64,000 bases of DNA from Acidobacteriota bacterium. GTDB lineage: Bacteria > Acidobacteriota > Vicinamibacteria > Vicinamibacterales > CAVVIG01. The position numbers and the translations under genes were made by a program. Below, piece after piece: positions 26,426-34,229 of this stretch. The notes below the pieces were generated by a model, which did no database searches, had not been told where the DNA came from, and was given only the letters and a program-made list of their open reading frames with translations. The stretch lies in the NCBI GenBank assembly GCA_018268955.1, contig JAFDVO010000013.1:62001-126000 (forward strand). Direction: 5' to 3'. Numbering within the stretch: position 1 is the first letter of the stretch; every line of letters begins with the position of its first letter.

Positions 26426-26505
26426 GTGGTGAGTTGGTGAGGTGAGTTGGTCAGGTGGTGAGTTCGAACTCGCTAACCGACCAACTCGCCAACTCACCAA
26501 TTCGC
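26426..26505. repeat. Strand-switching 8-bp array between convergent genes
   Basis: Ten 8-bp units: GTGGTGAG, TTGGTGAG, GTGAGTTG, GTCAGGTG, GTGAGTTC, then GAACTCGC, TAACCGAC, CAACTCGC, CAACTCAC and CAATTCGC. The switch is at GAGTTCGAACTC (26460-26471). The arms are about 34 bases and largely complementary, so the array can form one long hairpin and could terminate transcription from both sides. Confidence 0.85.
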
Positions 26506-27374
26506 TAGTTCCTCTTCTGCCTCGCCAGCGTCGCCGAGTCGACCGTCCGCCCCGCCCGTGAGATCGTCTGGATCGACATCGTGTCCTTCTCGATCTCGAC
26601 CAGCATGAAGGACATGTCCTGGTCGAACCCGGTGTCGGTCAGCGCCGACTTCCGCAGGTCCCCCTTCCGCAACTGCCCCGCCGATCCCGAGACGAAGTAG
26701 TAGATCCCCTTCTGCGGTTTCACCCGTTCGTAGACGTGGTCGTGACCCGAGAAGACGACGTTCACGCCGTACTGGACGAAGAGCGGTTCCAGCACGAGGC
26801 GCAGGTCGGTCTCTGACCCGTGTCGGCCCGCCGATGAGTAGAGCGGGTGGTGGAAGTAGGCGATCTTCCATTCGTCGGTGGCCTTCTTCAGCTCTCCGGT
26901 GAGCCAGTCCAGCTGCTTCGGGTCCATGTAGTCGCTGTCGAGGACGAAGAAGCGCACGTTCTTCTTCGTGTACGTGTAGTAGCGCTCACCGTTCATGTTC
27001 CACGGTTTGTAGAAGCGGTTCGTCTGCTCGTCGTGGTTCCCGAGCGCGGCATAGAACTTCACGCCCGCATCGAGCAGCGGGCCGTACGGTTTCTCGAACT
27101 TCGTCACGAAGTCCGCCGGCTTCTGGCTGCCGTACATGTTGTCGCCGAGCATGATCGCGAACTCGAACGGAAACACCCGATGTGCCTCGACCATCCGCTG
27201 CGCCACCTGGTACTGGCCGTCGTCACCCGTGCCGTTGTCGCCCATGGCCATGAACTTCACCGAGTCCGGCCGGTTCGGGAGCGTGAGCTGCAGCACCGAC
27301 TGGGCGCCGACCGGCCAGACGAGGAACAGGATGGCCAGGAGCATCGAGCAGGGCAGGAGGAGACGACGGGACAT
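26505..27374 (-). CDS. Exported calcineurin-like metallophosphoesterase
   Basis: A 289-residue protein with a signal peptide ending near 'PVGAQ'. All dinuclear metal motifs are present: 'GDNGTGD' (Asp46), 'LGDNMYG' (Asp78-Asn79), 'GNHDE' (Asn113-His114), 'YFHHPLYSS' and 'SGHDHVYER'. The arrangement is like purple acid phosphatase and related secreted phosphatases of about 300 residues. It probably hydrolyses phosphomonoesters or diesters in the periplasm or outside. The stop codon TAG lies at the edge of the 8-bp repeat array. The next gene upstream on the same strand starts at about 28038 and ends 19 bases before it, so the two may be cotranscribed. Confidence 0.88.
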   Translation of the reverse strand: MSRRLLLPCSMLLAILFLVWPVGAQSVLQLTLPNRPDSVKFMAMGDNGTGDDGQYQVAQRMVEAHRVFPFEFAIMLGDNMYGSQKPADFVTKFEKPYGPLLDAGVKFYAALGNHDEQTNRFYKPWNMNGERYYTYTKKNVRFFVLDSDYMDPKQLDWLTGELKKATDEWKIAYFHHPLYSSAGRHGSETDLRLVLEPLFVQYGVNVVFSGHDHVYERVKPQKGIYYFVSGSAGQLRKGDLRKSALTDTGFDQDMSFMLVEIEKDTMSIQTISRAGRTVDSATLARQKRN

Positions 27375-27393
27375 GGCGGTCCTTTGATCGGGA

Positions 27394-28038
27394 TCAGCGC
27401 TTGATGACCGGTACGGCGCCCGGCACGAAGTCCACGATGATGTTCGCGTCCCGATCGCGAAGAATCAGGTCGCGTCCCATGAACCGGTACTCGAGGCCGT
27501 CAGGCAGCCGCGGCAGGTTGACGAGGATCAGCGGCGGAACCGTGGCCAGTGCCGCCTTCTCGGGGTAGAGCGCATTTACGGCCGGTGGGGATTGCGCGGG
27601 CACCTCCTGCATGGCCGCGTACGCATCGCGGACGCCTCGCGTCTCGGTGTCGTGCTCGATGATCTGCTTGAAGTATGGCGCAGCCTCCCCAAACATGTCG
27701 CCCGGCTTCGCTTCCGCGCGCGCGCCCTTGAGGCGCGATGCCAGCGTATCCCCGGCGCGCTCGACCTTGCCCGTGCCCCGATCGCCGGGCCTGGGAGACG
27801 GCACTCCAGCGGTGAGCCGCTTCTTGAGCGCGACGTACTCGTCGATCCGCTTCAAGAACGCTTTCAACACCGCCTCCTTCGTCGCTTCCGCGGCAGGCTG
27901 GCGCCCGGCCGCAGCCGACGCACTCAGGGCCGTGCCGCGCGCGATGCTGCCGCACAACAACACGGCGATGGCTATCTGGCCCCACAGCCGGAGGTGGATG
28001 GTTGGGATGGCGAGCAACTTGCTCTTCGCAGGCGTCAC
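27394..28038 (-). CDS. Exported hypothetical protein
   Basis: About 214 residues with no family recognised. A hydrophobic segment ('IAIAVLLCGSIARGTALSASA') acts as a signal peptide or anchor. The mature part starts with a helical 'KEAVLKAFLKRIDEYVALKKRLT' stretch and ends in a beta-rich tail 'GLEYRFMGRDLILRDRDANIIVDFVPGAVPVI'. Similar small proteins are often annotated as hypothetical in Acidobacteriota. The start is uncertain: GTG 28038 is used, but TTG 28092 and TTG 28018 are possible. It is divergent from the PLD gene and lies just upstream of the metallophosphoesterase. Confidence 0.6.
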   Translation of the reverse strand: MTPAKSKLLAIPTIHLRLWGQIAIAVLLCGSIARGTALSASAAAGRQPAAEATKEAVLKAFLKRIDEYVALKKRLTAGVPSPRPGDRGTGKVERAGDTLASRLKGARAEAKPGDMFGEAAPYFKQIIEHDTETRGVRDAYAAMQEVPAQSPPAVNALYPEKAALATVPPLILVNLPRLPDGLEYRFMGRDLILRDRDANIIVDFVPGAVPVIKR

Positions 28039-28091
28039 GCGGGAGCAGATTTCAAGCTCCGTACCCTTTTGCCGCAGGAAGCTGAGCCGCA

Positions 28092-29024
28092 ATGAAGCTG
28101 ATAGTGGAACCAGACGACGGGATGGCCCCGATCCTGACGGCCATCAAACAGGCGAAGAAGTCGATCGACATCCTGATCTTCAGGCTCGACCGTGGGGACC
28201 TCGCCCGTGCGCTCGAAGCGGCGGTTGCGCGCGGCGTGGTGGTGCGGGCGCTGACGGCCCACACCAACAGGGGCGGCGAGAAGCACCTGCGGCGCCTGGA
28301 ACTGCACCTCCTGCAGCAGGGGGTGACCGTCTCACGTACCGCTGACGACCTGATCCGCTACCACGGCAAGATGATGATCGTGGACGGTCGCATCCTCCAC
28401 GTCTACGGCTTCAACTTCACCACGCTCGACATCGAGAAGAGCCGCAGTTTCGGCATCATCAGCCGGAACCCGACGCTCGTGCAGGAAGCGGCCAAGCTCT
28501 TCTCCGCCGACTTCGATCGCCATCCGTACGTCTCCGGGCACCAGCGCGTGATCGTCAGCCCGGAGAACTCCCGCGCGCGCCTCGCCGACTTCCTGAAGGG
28601 CGCGAAGCGGCAGCTGCTCATCTACGATCCCGGCCTGACCGACGATGGGATGTTGCGGATCATCACCGCGAAGATCAAGGCCGGCGTCGACGTGAAGATC
28701 ATCGGCAAGGTCGAGGACAAGTGGGATCTCGACTGCTGGGAGAAGTACCCCGGCAAGCGGCTGCACGTGCGCGCGATCGTGCGCGATGGCCAGCGCGCCT
28801 TCGTCGGCAGCCAGAGCCTGCGCAAACTCGAACTGGAGAAGCGGCGCGAGGTTGGCGTGATCATCACCGACCGTGCGGTGGTCGCAGAGATCATGAGCGT
28901 GTTCGCCCGCGACTGGGCAGACACGCCGGCAGGGAAGAAGGCGGCGAAGAAGACGCTGAAGAGCCTCAAGGCGGGGAAGCCGCTCGGGCCGGAGGAGAAG
29001 CTGCTGGCTGCCGCAGCGCTGTAG
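28092..29024 (+). CDS. Phospholipase D-family protein with two HKD-like motifs
   Basis: A 310-residue cytoplasmic-type PLD protein without signal or membrane segment. The first HKD motif is intact: His91, Lys93, Asp98 in 'YHGKMMIVDG', followed by 'YGFNFTTLD'. The second is 'LHVRAIVRDGQRAFVGSQSL', with His225, Arg227 in place of Lys, and Asp232. The family includes cardiolipin synthases, nucleases and phosphatidyltransferases. The lack of N-terminal helices argues against a cardiolipin synthase, and the Lys-to-Arg change may alter catalysis. It is divergent from the hypothetical gene. Confidence 0.8.
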   Translation: MKLIVEPDDGMAPILTAIKQAKKSIDILIFRLDRGDLARALEAAVARGVVVRALTAHTNRGGEKHLRRLELHLLQQGVTVSRTADDLIRYHGKMMIVDGRILHVYGFNFTTLDIEKSRSFGIISRNPTLVQEAAKLFSADFDRHPYVSGHQRVIVSPENSRARLADFLKGAKRQLLIYDPGLTDDGMLRIITAKIKAGVDVKIIGKVEDKWDLDCWEKYPGKRLHVRAIVRDGQRAFVGSQSLRKLELEKRREVGVIITDRAVVAEIMSVFARDWADTPAGKKAAKKTLKSLKAGKPLGPEEKLLAAAAL

Positions 29025-29057
29025 GCGCGGCAGCCAGGTCGGGGTTGTCGTGAGCGG

Positions 29058-30074
29058 TCAGCCCGGTTCGGCCGTGACGCCGACCGGGACACCGGCCGTG
29101 ACGCCGTTCCGCTCACGCCGCTTTCTCGCGCGCTCGCCAATCGCCACCGACCCGGTGAAGATCGAACCCACAGGGACGAAACCCCAGAGCTTGTGACGCG
29201 CGACTGCGCCGAGGCCGGCCGACGCGACGCACCCGCAGTTCTCGCAGTCGGGCGTGCCGCCGAACTGGCAGGGCTCGATTCGGGTGGTGAGGTCGGCGGA
29301 GACGCTGGTCGTCGTCCGGGCGAACACGCAATCGTCCGGGTTCTGCGGAGGCTCGGCGTAGACCTTCAGCATCCCTTCTGGCGCCTCGAGCTTCGGGTAC
29401 TTCAGGCGCAGCGCCATCAGGTCCGCAATCACGCGCGTGCGATCGTCCGGTGTCAGCCGCTCGTCCGAGACCTCGCCGATTTGCGGGGTGTAGAGGCTCA
29501 TCCAGACCTTCCGGACCTCGTCCTTCGCCGACCAGAACGCCAGGAACTCGTCGAGGTAGCCGGGGCGGTTGATCTGCTGCCGGGTGACCGTGCAGTGCAC
29601 GACGATCTTGTGCCCGACGATGTGCTTCTGGATGCGGTCGTAGGTGGCAGGGGTCCGCCTGGCGTCGTGCTCCGGCTGCAGGCCGTCGATCGAGACGGTG
29701 ATGTGCAGCTTCGGAATGGAGGCCCACTCCTTCGGAATCTCGCGCACCGCGCTCGTCACCAGCTGGACCCAGATGCCGCGCCTGGCGAGTTCAGGCAGGA
29801 TGGTGTTCAGCTCGCGGTAGCGCACGAGCGGCTCGCCACCGACGATCGAGACGTGCAGCGGCTTGTGCTGGTCGACCAGCGCGAGCACGTTGTCGATCAG
29901 TTCCTGTCCCTTGAAGTCGCGCACCTGGCGCAGCGTGATCTCGCCCCCGAGATGCTCTTCGCCGTAGGCGTAGCACCCCGGGCAGCGCAGGGGGCACTCG
30001 CGCGTGATCTCGATTGACAGCGAAGGCCGGTAACCTCCGAGAATGCGTCCCCAGGCTGCAATGATCCCCTGCAT
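29058..30074 (-). CDS. Radical SAM enzyme with C-terminal cysteine cluster
   Basis: A 338-residue radical SAM protein. Cys27, Cys31 and Cys34 form the CxxxCxxC cluster ('ECPLRCPGCY'), followed by 'SIVGGEPLVR' and 'VSIDGLQPEHD' as expected for the TIM barrel. The C-terminal part has further cysteines ('DDCVF' and 'CQFGGTPDCENCGC'), suggesting a second metal cluster as in SPASM/Twitch enzymes. ATG 30074 follows a G6 run and is preferred to TTG 30083. Its substrate is unknown. It is divergent from the SET-domain gene with 44 bases between starts, so shared control is possible. Confidence 0.82.
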   Translation of the reverse strand: MQGIIAAWGRILGGYRPSLSIEITRECPLRCPGCYAYGEEHLGGEITLRQVRDFKGQELIDNVLALVDQHKPLHVSIVGGEPLVRYRELNTILPELARRGIWVQLVTSAVREIPKEWASIPKLHITVSIDGLQPEHDARRTPATYDRIQKHIVGHKIVVHCTVTRQQINRPGYLDEFLAFWSAKDEVRKVWMSLYTPQIGEVSDERLTPDDRTRVIADLMALRLKYPKLEAPEGMLKVYAEPPQNPDDCVFARTTTSVSADLTTRIEPCQFGGTPDCENCGCVASAGLGAVARHKLWGFVPVGSIFTGSVAIGERARKRRERNGVTAGVPVGVTAEPG

Positions 30075-30118
30075 GCCCCCCAACTATAGCAGCGAACATC
30101 GGGTAGAGTAGGAAACCA

Positions 30119-30511
30119 ATGATCGAGCGGCGGAAATCGAAGATTCAGGGGTGGGGAGTGTTTGCAACGGAAACGATCCCCAAGAACAAGCGCATCATCG
30201 ATTACGCGGGCGAGAAGATCCCGAACAAGGAAAGCCTGAAGCGCGAGGCCAGGTACCTCGAGCAGGGGCACATCTGGTGCTTCAAGCTGACGAACCGGAC
30301 CGCGGTCGACGCCCACGTCGGCGGCAACATCGCCCGGTTCATCAACCATTCCTGCAAGCCCAACTGCTACGTGCAGATCACCGACGGCGTCATCTGGATC
30401 CGTGCGGCGAAGACCATCCGCAAGGGCACCGAGCTGACCTACGACTACAACACCCAGGGTGACGCCACGATCCCATGCAAGTGCCGTCCGGGGTGCACCA
30501 ACTTCCTGTGA
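30119..30511 (+). CDS. SET-domain protein lysine methyltransferase
   Basis: A compact 130-residue SET domain with all core motifs: 'GWGVFA' (11-16), 'NHSCKPNC' (76-83), 'ELTYDY' (105-110) and a post-SET cysteine group 'CKCRPGC' (120-126). These bind S-adenosylmethionine and a zinc ion and methylate protein lysines in the characterised family. Bacterial SET proteins are sporadic and their targets are mostly unknown; histone-like proteins are one possibility. GTAGGA lies a few bases before the start. Its stop overlaps the next gene start (GTGA), and a SpoIID gene follows, so an operon is likely. Confidence 0.88.
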   Translation: MIERRKSKIQGWGVFATETIPKNKRIIDYAGEKIPNKESLKREARYLEQGHIWCFKLTNRTAVDAHVGGNIARFINHSCKPNCYVQITDGVIWIRAAKTIRKGTELTYDYNTQGDATIPCKCRPGCTNFL

Positions 30512-31173
30512 GCGACGCGGGGCGGATGCGCACGCCTGTCCTCTACCTCCACGGGTTCGCATCGTCTCCGGAGTCCACGAAAGCCCGGTACTTCGCCGAG
30601 CGGCTCGCGGCGCACCGCGTCACGCTGACGACCCCGGACTTCAACCAGCCCGACTTCCGCACGCTCACGATGTCGCGGATGCTGAGCCAGCTCGGCGACC
30701 GCATCGACGAGGTCGGTGGCCGGGCGGTCCTCATGGGATCCAGCCTGGGCGGCGCGCTCGCGATCCTCGGAGCCGCGCAGTACGCAGGTGCGGTCGATCG
30801 GCTCGTGCTGCTTGCGCCAGCGGTCATGCTGGCCAAGCCTGGCCACTCGCTGCTGCCGCCCGAGCGCATGGCTGAGTGGAAGCATCGCGGTGCGCTGCCG
30901 TTTTTCCATTACGCGTGGAACGAGGAGCGCCTGCTGGATTACGCGTTCTATGAAGACTCCCTGCGCCACGATCCCTTCGATGCGCAGTTCGCCCAGCCGA
31001 CGCTGATTTTCCAGGGGCTTCGAGACACGGTCGTGTACCCGCAGCCGGTTGAAGCGTTCGCCGCCGCCCGACCGAACGTCACGCTGTCACTCCTGGACGA
31101 CGACCACCAGCTCGCGGCGAGCCTGCCGAGGATGTGGGAGTCGGTCGAGGAGTTCCTGGGGCTGCTGGACTGA
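30508..31173 (+). CDS. YqiA-like alpha/beta-hydrolase (predicted esterase)
   Basis: A 215-221 residue alpha/beta hydrolase. The start is GTG 30508 (overlapping the SET gene stop) or ATG 30526. 'VLYLHGFASSPESTKARYF' is the YqiA/YcfP signature. The nucleophile is in 'GSSLGG', the acid in 'GLRDTVVYP' and the histidine in 'DDDHQLA', so the catalytic triad is complete. Such enzymes hydrolyse short-chain acyl esters in vitro; the natural substrate is unknown. There is no signal peptide. The TGATG junction couples it to the SpoIID gene. Confidence 0.82.
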   Translation: MSDAGRMRTPVLYLHGFASSPESTKARYFAERLAAHRVTLTTPDFNQPDFRTLTMSRMLSQLGDRIDEVGGRAVLMGSSLGGALAILGAAQYAGAVDRLVLLAPAVMLAKPGHSLLPPERMAEWKHRGALPFFHYAWNEERLLDYAFYEDSLRHDPFDAQFAQPTLIFQGLRDTVVYPQPVEAFAAARPNVTLSLLDDDHQLAASLPRMWESVEEFLGLLD

Positions 31174-32774
31174 TGCAGCTCGCGCGTCCGCTGCTGGCCG
31201 CGCTGCTCGCGTTGACCACAGTCCCGGAGCAGCCTCTCCCCCTCCACGCGACGCCAGCATCCGCGCGGCCGACGACCCTCCCGCAGGCCGTTGCGCCGAT
31301 CGGCGCGAGCACCGTGCGCATCGGCGTACTGCGGAATGGCAAGTACGAGGTCACCACGCTGCCGCTCGAGGTCTACGTTGCCCGTGTGCTGGCCGGGGAA
31401 GCCGCGCCTGCGAGTCCGCAGGCGTCGCTCGAGGCGCTGGCGGTCGCCATCCGCACGTACACCGTGACGAACCGCGGGCGGCACGCGGCCGAGGGGTTCG
31501 ACCTCTGTGACCAGACCCACTGCCAGGTGATGCGCACGTCCACCGACGCGACCGAGCGCGCGTCGACCGCGACGGCGGAGCAGATCCTGCTGTACCAGGG
31601 GGCACCTGCAACGGTCTTCTACAGCGCGTCATGCGGCGGCCGCAGTGAGAAGCCCTCGAACGTGTGGCCCTCGGCCGACGATCCTCCGTACCTCTCGGTG
31701 CATGACGACGACGGCTGCGGTGGGTTCCCGATGTGGAGTGCGGAACTCGCCACGTCGGACCTGCAGCGCGCCCTGCGTGCCGGTGGGTACACCGGAAGCC
31801 TGCGTGACGTGCGCGTGCTCCGACGGAACGAGTCGGGGCGTGTCGCACGGCTGGCGCTCGACGGCATGTCGCCCGCCGAGATCAGCGGGCAGGATTTGCG
31901 GATGGTCGTGGGACGCAGCCTCGGGTTCCAGCACCTGCAGAGCACCCAGTTCGAGCTGCGACGGAACGGCAACGCCTTCCGCTTCTCTGGCCGCGGCGCC
32001 GGGCACGGGGTCGGCCTGTGCGTGATCGGCTCGATGAAGCTGGCGGCTGCGGGGCAGGACGCGGCGACGATTCTCGCGCGCTACTTCCCGGGGACGACGA
32101 TCGGCACGTCTGGCCCCCGGTTGACGTCCGTCACGCCCACCGCGCCCGCCATCGGGGCGCCGCCGCCCGCGCGGGTCGCCGCCCCAGCGGCGTCATCCGC
32201 ACCGACGATCGCTGACCCTGGTGTGTCGCACTCGCGGGAGGCCACGACCGCGGACGTGGAGGCCGGCGATCTGCAGCTCGTGCTGCCCGCGGCGGACCCG
32301 GGCGATCGACGGGCCCTGCTGGAACTCGTGCGCCGCGAACGCGCGAGCATCGCGGAGGTGTTGGGTGAGCCGGTTCGCCCTGTCCGCGTTCGTGTGTTCG
32401 AGACGAACGAGGCATTCGAGCACGCCTCCGGCCAGCCGTGGTTCGCCCTCGGCGGCGTGACCGGCGACGAAATCCAGCTGGCGCCGCTCTGGCTGTTGCG
32501 CGAGCGCGGCATGCTCGAACGCATCGTCAGGCGGCAGCTGGTCCGCCTGTTCGTTGACCGGGTGCTGCCCGCCAGGCCGTCGTGGATTCGTGAGGGAGCG
32601 GCGGTGCACTTCGGTGATGCCGGCGACGCGATGCCGTACCGTCCGCCGTGCCCGTCGGACGCCGAACTCCAGCATCCGACGTCGGTGGGGGCGCTGGGCG
32701 ATGCGCTCGCGAGGGCGCGCGGGTGCTTCGAGCGGCAGGTGAGTGGCGACCGCGACTGGCGGAAGGTGCGCTGA
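31173..32774 (+). CDS. Exported SpoIID/LytB-domain protein with peptidase-MA-like tail
   Basis: A 533-residue protein with a signal peptide of about 25 residues. Residues about 50-305 form a SpoIID/LytB amidase-enhancer domain: 'LPLEVYVARVLAGEA', 'ALAVAIRTYT', 'FYSASCGGRSE', 'GRGAGHGVGLC'. SpoIID is a lytic transglycosylase in spore formers, but SpoIID-domain proteins are widespread in non-sporulating bacteria. After a Pro/Ala linker the C-terminus ('IVRRQLVRLFVDRVLPARPSWIREGAAVHFGD') resembles the gluzincin peptidase-MA fold, but the HExxH motif is not seen, so it is probably inactive. The start ATG overlaps the esterase stop. Confidence 0.82.
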   Translation: MQLARPLLAALLALTTVPEQPLPLHATPASARPTTLPQAVAPIGASTVRIGVLRNGKYEVTTLPLEVYVARVLAGEAAPASPQASLEALAVAIRTYTVTNRGRHAAEGFDLCDQTHCQVMRTSTDATERASTATAEQILLYQGAPATVFYSASCGGRSEKPSNVWPSADDPPYLSVHDDDGCGGFPMWSAELATSDLQRALRAGGYTGSLRDVRVLRRNESGRVARLALDGMSPAEISGQDLRMVVGRSLGFQHLQSTQFELRRNGNAFRFSGRGAGHGVGLCVIGSMKLAAAGQDAATILARYFPGTTIGTSGPRLTSVTPTAPAIGAPPPARVAAPAASSAPTIADPGVSHSREATTADVEAGDLQLVLPAADPGDRRALLELVRRERASIAEVLGEPVRPVRVRVFETNEAFEHASGQPWFALGGVTGDEIQLAPLWLLRERGMLERIVRRQLVRLFVDRVLPARPSWIREGAAVHFGDAGDAMPYRPPCPSDAELQHPTSVGALGDALARARGCFERQVSGDRDWRKVR

Positions 32775-32824
32775 AGGCCGGAAGGCGCACGCCCCCAGCG
32801 CTGCCGTCTGCGACGTGCTCCTGC

Positions 32825-34141
32825 TCACCAGCAGATGCCGCGATACTCCGCCTGCAACAGCGCACCCGGTACGGGGAGCCGCACCAGGTCGATGACGATC
32901 TGTTCGGGCCGCGTGCGCTCGAGGGCCGGCGTGAACTCGGAGCTCTTGTTGCCGATGACGATCACGTCCGACCCGTCGATCACTTCGTCGATGGTGTCGC
33001 AGAGCAGGGAAGAGAGATGCGGGATCTGCTCCTCGATGTACGCCTTGTTCGCCCCGACCAGCCGGGCGATCGACACGTTGCGATCGTAGATCTTCAGCGA
33101 GCAGCCCTTGCCGAGCAGCGCCTCGGCGAGGATGACGAGCGGGCTCTCCCGCAGGTCGTCCGTGCCTGCCTTGAAGCTGAACCCGAGCAGTCCGACGCGC
33201 TTCTTGCCCGTCTCGAGCACCTCGGTGAGCGCATGCTCGATCTGCAGACGGTTGCTCGTGAGGATGGACGAGATGACCGGCAGGTCGACGTCGATCTCCT
33301 TCGCCCGGTACTGGAGGGCGCGCACGTCCTTCGGCAGGCACGATCCCCCGAACGCGAACCCCGGCTTCAGGTAGTAGGGCGAGAGGTTCAGCTTGTCGTC
33401 CCTGCAGAAGACGTCCATCACCTCGTGACTGTCGACCCCGAGGCGCTTGCACACGTTGCCGATCTCGTTGGCGAAGCAGACCTTCAGCGCGTGCCAGGTG
33501 TTGCTCGTGTACTTGATCATCTCGGCGACGCGAATGCTGGTGCTGATCAACGGCGCGTCGATCGCCTGGTAGAGCGCGATCGTACCGCTCGCGTCGGCCG
33601 CGTGGTTGTGTCCCACCAGCGTGAGCGGCGGCTTGCGAAAGTCCTTCAGGGCTGTCCCCTCGCGGAGGAACTCGGGGTTGACCGACACGCCGAACCCATT
33701 CCCATACTTCTTGCCTGACGCGCGTTCGAGCGCGGGGATGACCACTTCGTGCGTCGTCCCCGGAAGCACCGTGCTCCGCACTACCACGACGTGGTACGTC
33801 GGCTTCTTGGCGATCTCGGCGCCGATCTGTGTGGCGACCCGTTCCAGGTAGCTGAGGTCGAGGCTGCCGTTCTTGCGACTCGGCGTGCCCACACAGAGCA
33901 GGGACACGTCGGTCGCCGCGATCGCCTCCGCGGTGTCGGTCGTCGCGCGCAGGCGTCCGTCGCCAACGACCTCCGCAAGCTGTTCCTCCAGGCCCGGTTC
34001 GACAATCGGGCTTCTGCCGGCATTGACCGCCGCCACCTTGTCGGGATTCACATCGACGCCGACGACGTGATGGCCGTCCGCGGCAAATGAGGCCGCCGAG
34101 ACGCAGCCGACATACCCAAGACCGAATACCGAGACGTTCAT
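32825..34141 (-). CDS. algD: GDP-mannose 6-dehydrogenase (AlgD-type)
   Basis: A 438-residue NAD-dependent sugar-nucleotide dehydrogenase. It has the Rossmann start 'VFGLGYVGCVSAASFA', 'SPIVEPGLE', 'VVRSTVLPGTTHEVVIP', 'NPEFLREGTALKDF' and the catalytic 'GFAFGGSCLPKDVRAL' with Cys near 268, the position known in Pseudomonas AlgD. Segments 'LLGFSFKAGTDDLRESPL' and 'QAEYRGICW' at the C-terminus also match AlgD rather than UDP-glucose dehydrogenase. It would convert GDP-mannose to GDP-mannuronate for the polysaccharide made by this locus. It is the last gene of the minus-strand cluster. Confidence 0.93.
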   Translation of the reverse strand: MNVSVFGLGYVGCVSAASFAADGHHVVGVDVNPDKVAAVNAGRSPIVEPGLEEQLAEVVGDGRLRATTDTAEAIAATDVSLLCVGTPSRKNGSLDLSYLERVATQIGAEIAKKPTYHVVVVRSTVLPGTTHEVVIPALERASGKKYGNGFGVSVNPEFLREGTALKDFRKPPLTLVGHNHAADASGTIALYQAIDAPLISTSIRVAEMIKYTSNTWHALKVCFANEIGNVCKRLGVDSHEVMDVFCRDDKLNLSPYYLKPGFAFGGSCLPKDVRALQYRAKEIDVDLPVISSILTSNRLQIEHALTEVLETGKKRVGLLGFSFKAGTDDLRESPLVILAEALLGKGCSLKIYDRNVSIARLVGANKAYIEEQIPHLSSLLCDTIDEVIDGSDVIVIGNKSSEFTPALERTRPEQIVIDLVRLPVPGALLQAEYRGICW

Positions 34142-34181
34142 TGCTGCTCCTGCCTGTGCGCCAGCGGATGGCGCGTCGTAG

Positions 34182-34197
34182 TTCCTCGCGAGAGGAA
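34182..34197. other. Perfect inverted repeat with GCGA loop
   Basis: TTCCTC and GAGGAA flank GCGA, in the 88-base gap between the GT4 stop and the algD start. It could be an RNA hairpin in the algD leader. No T-run follows. Confidence 0.45.
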
Positions 34198-34229
34198 GAC
34201 CCGATGTCTGTGCCCGTATGCCGAGCGCG

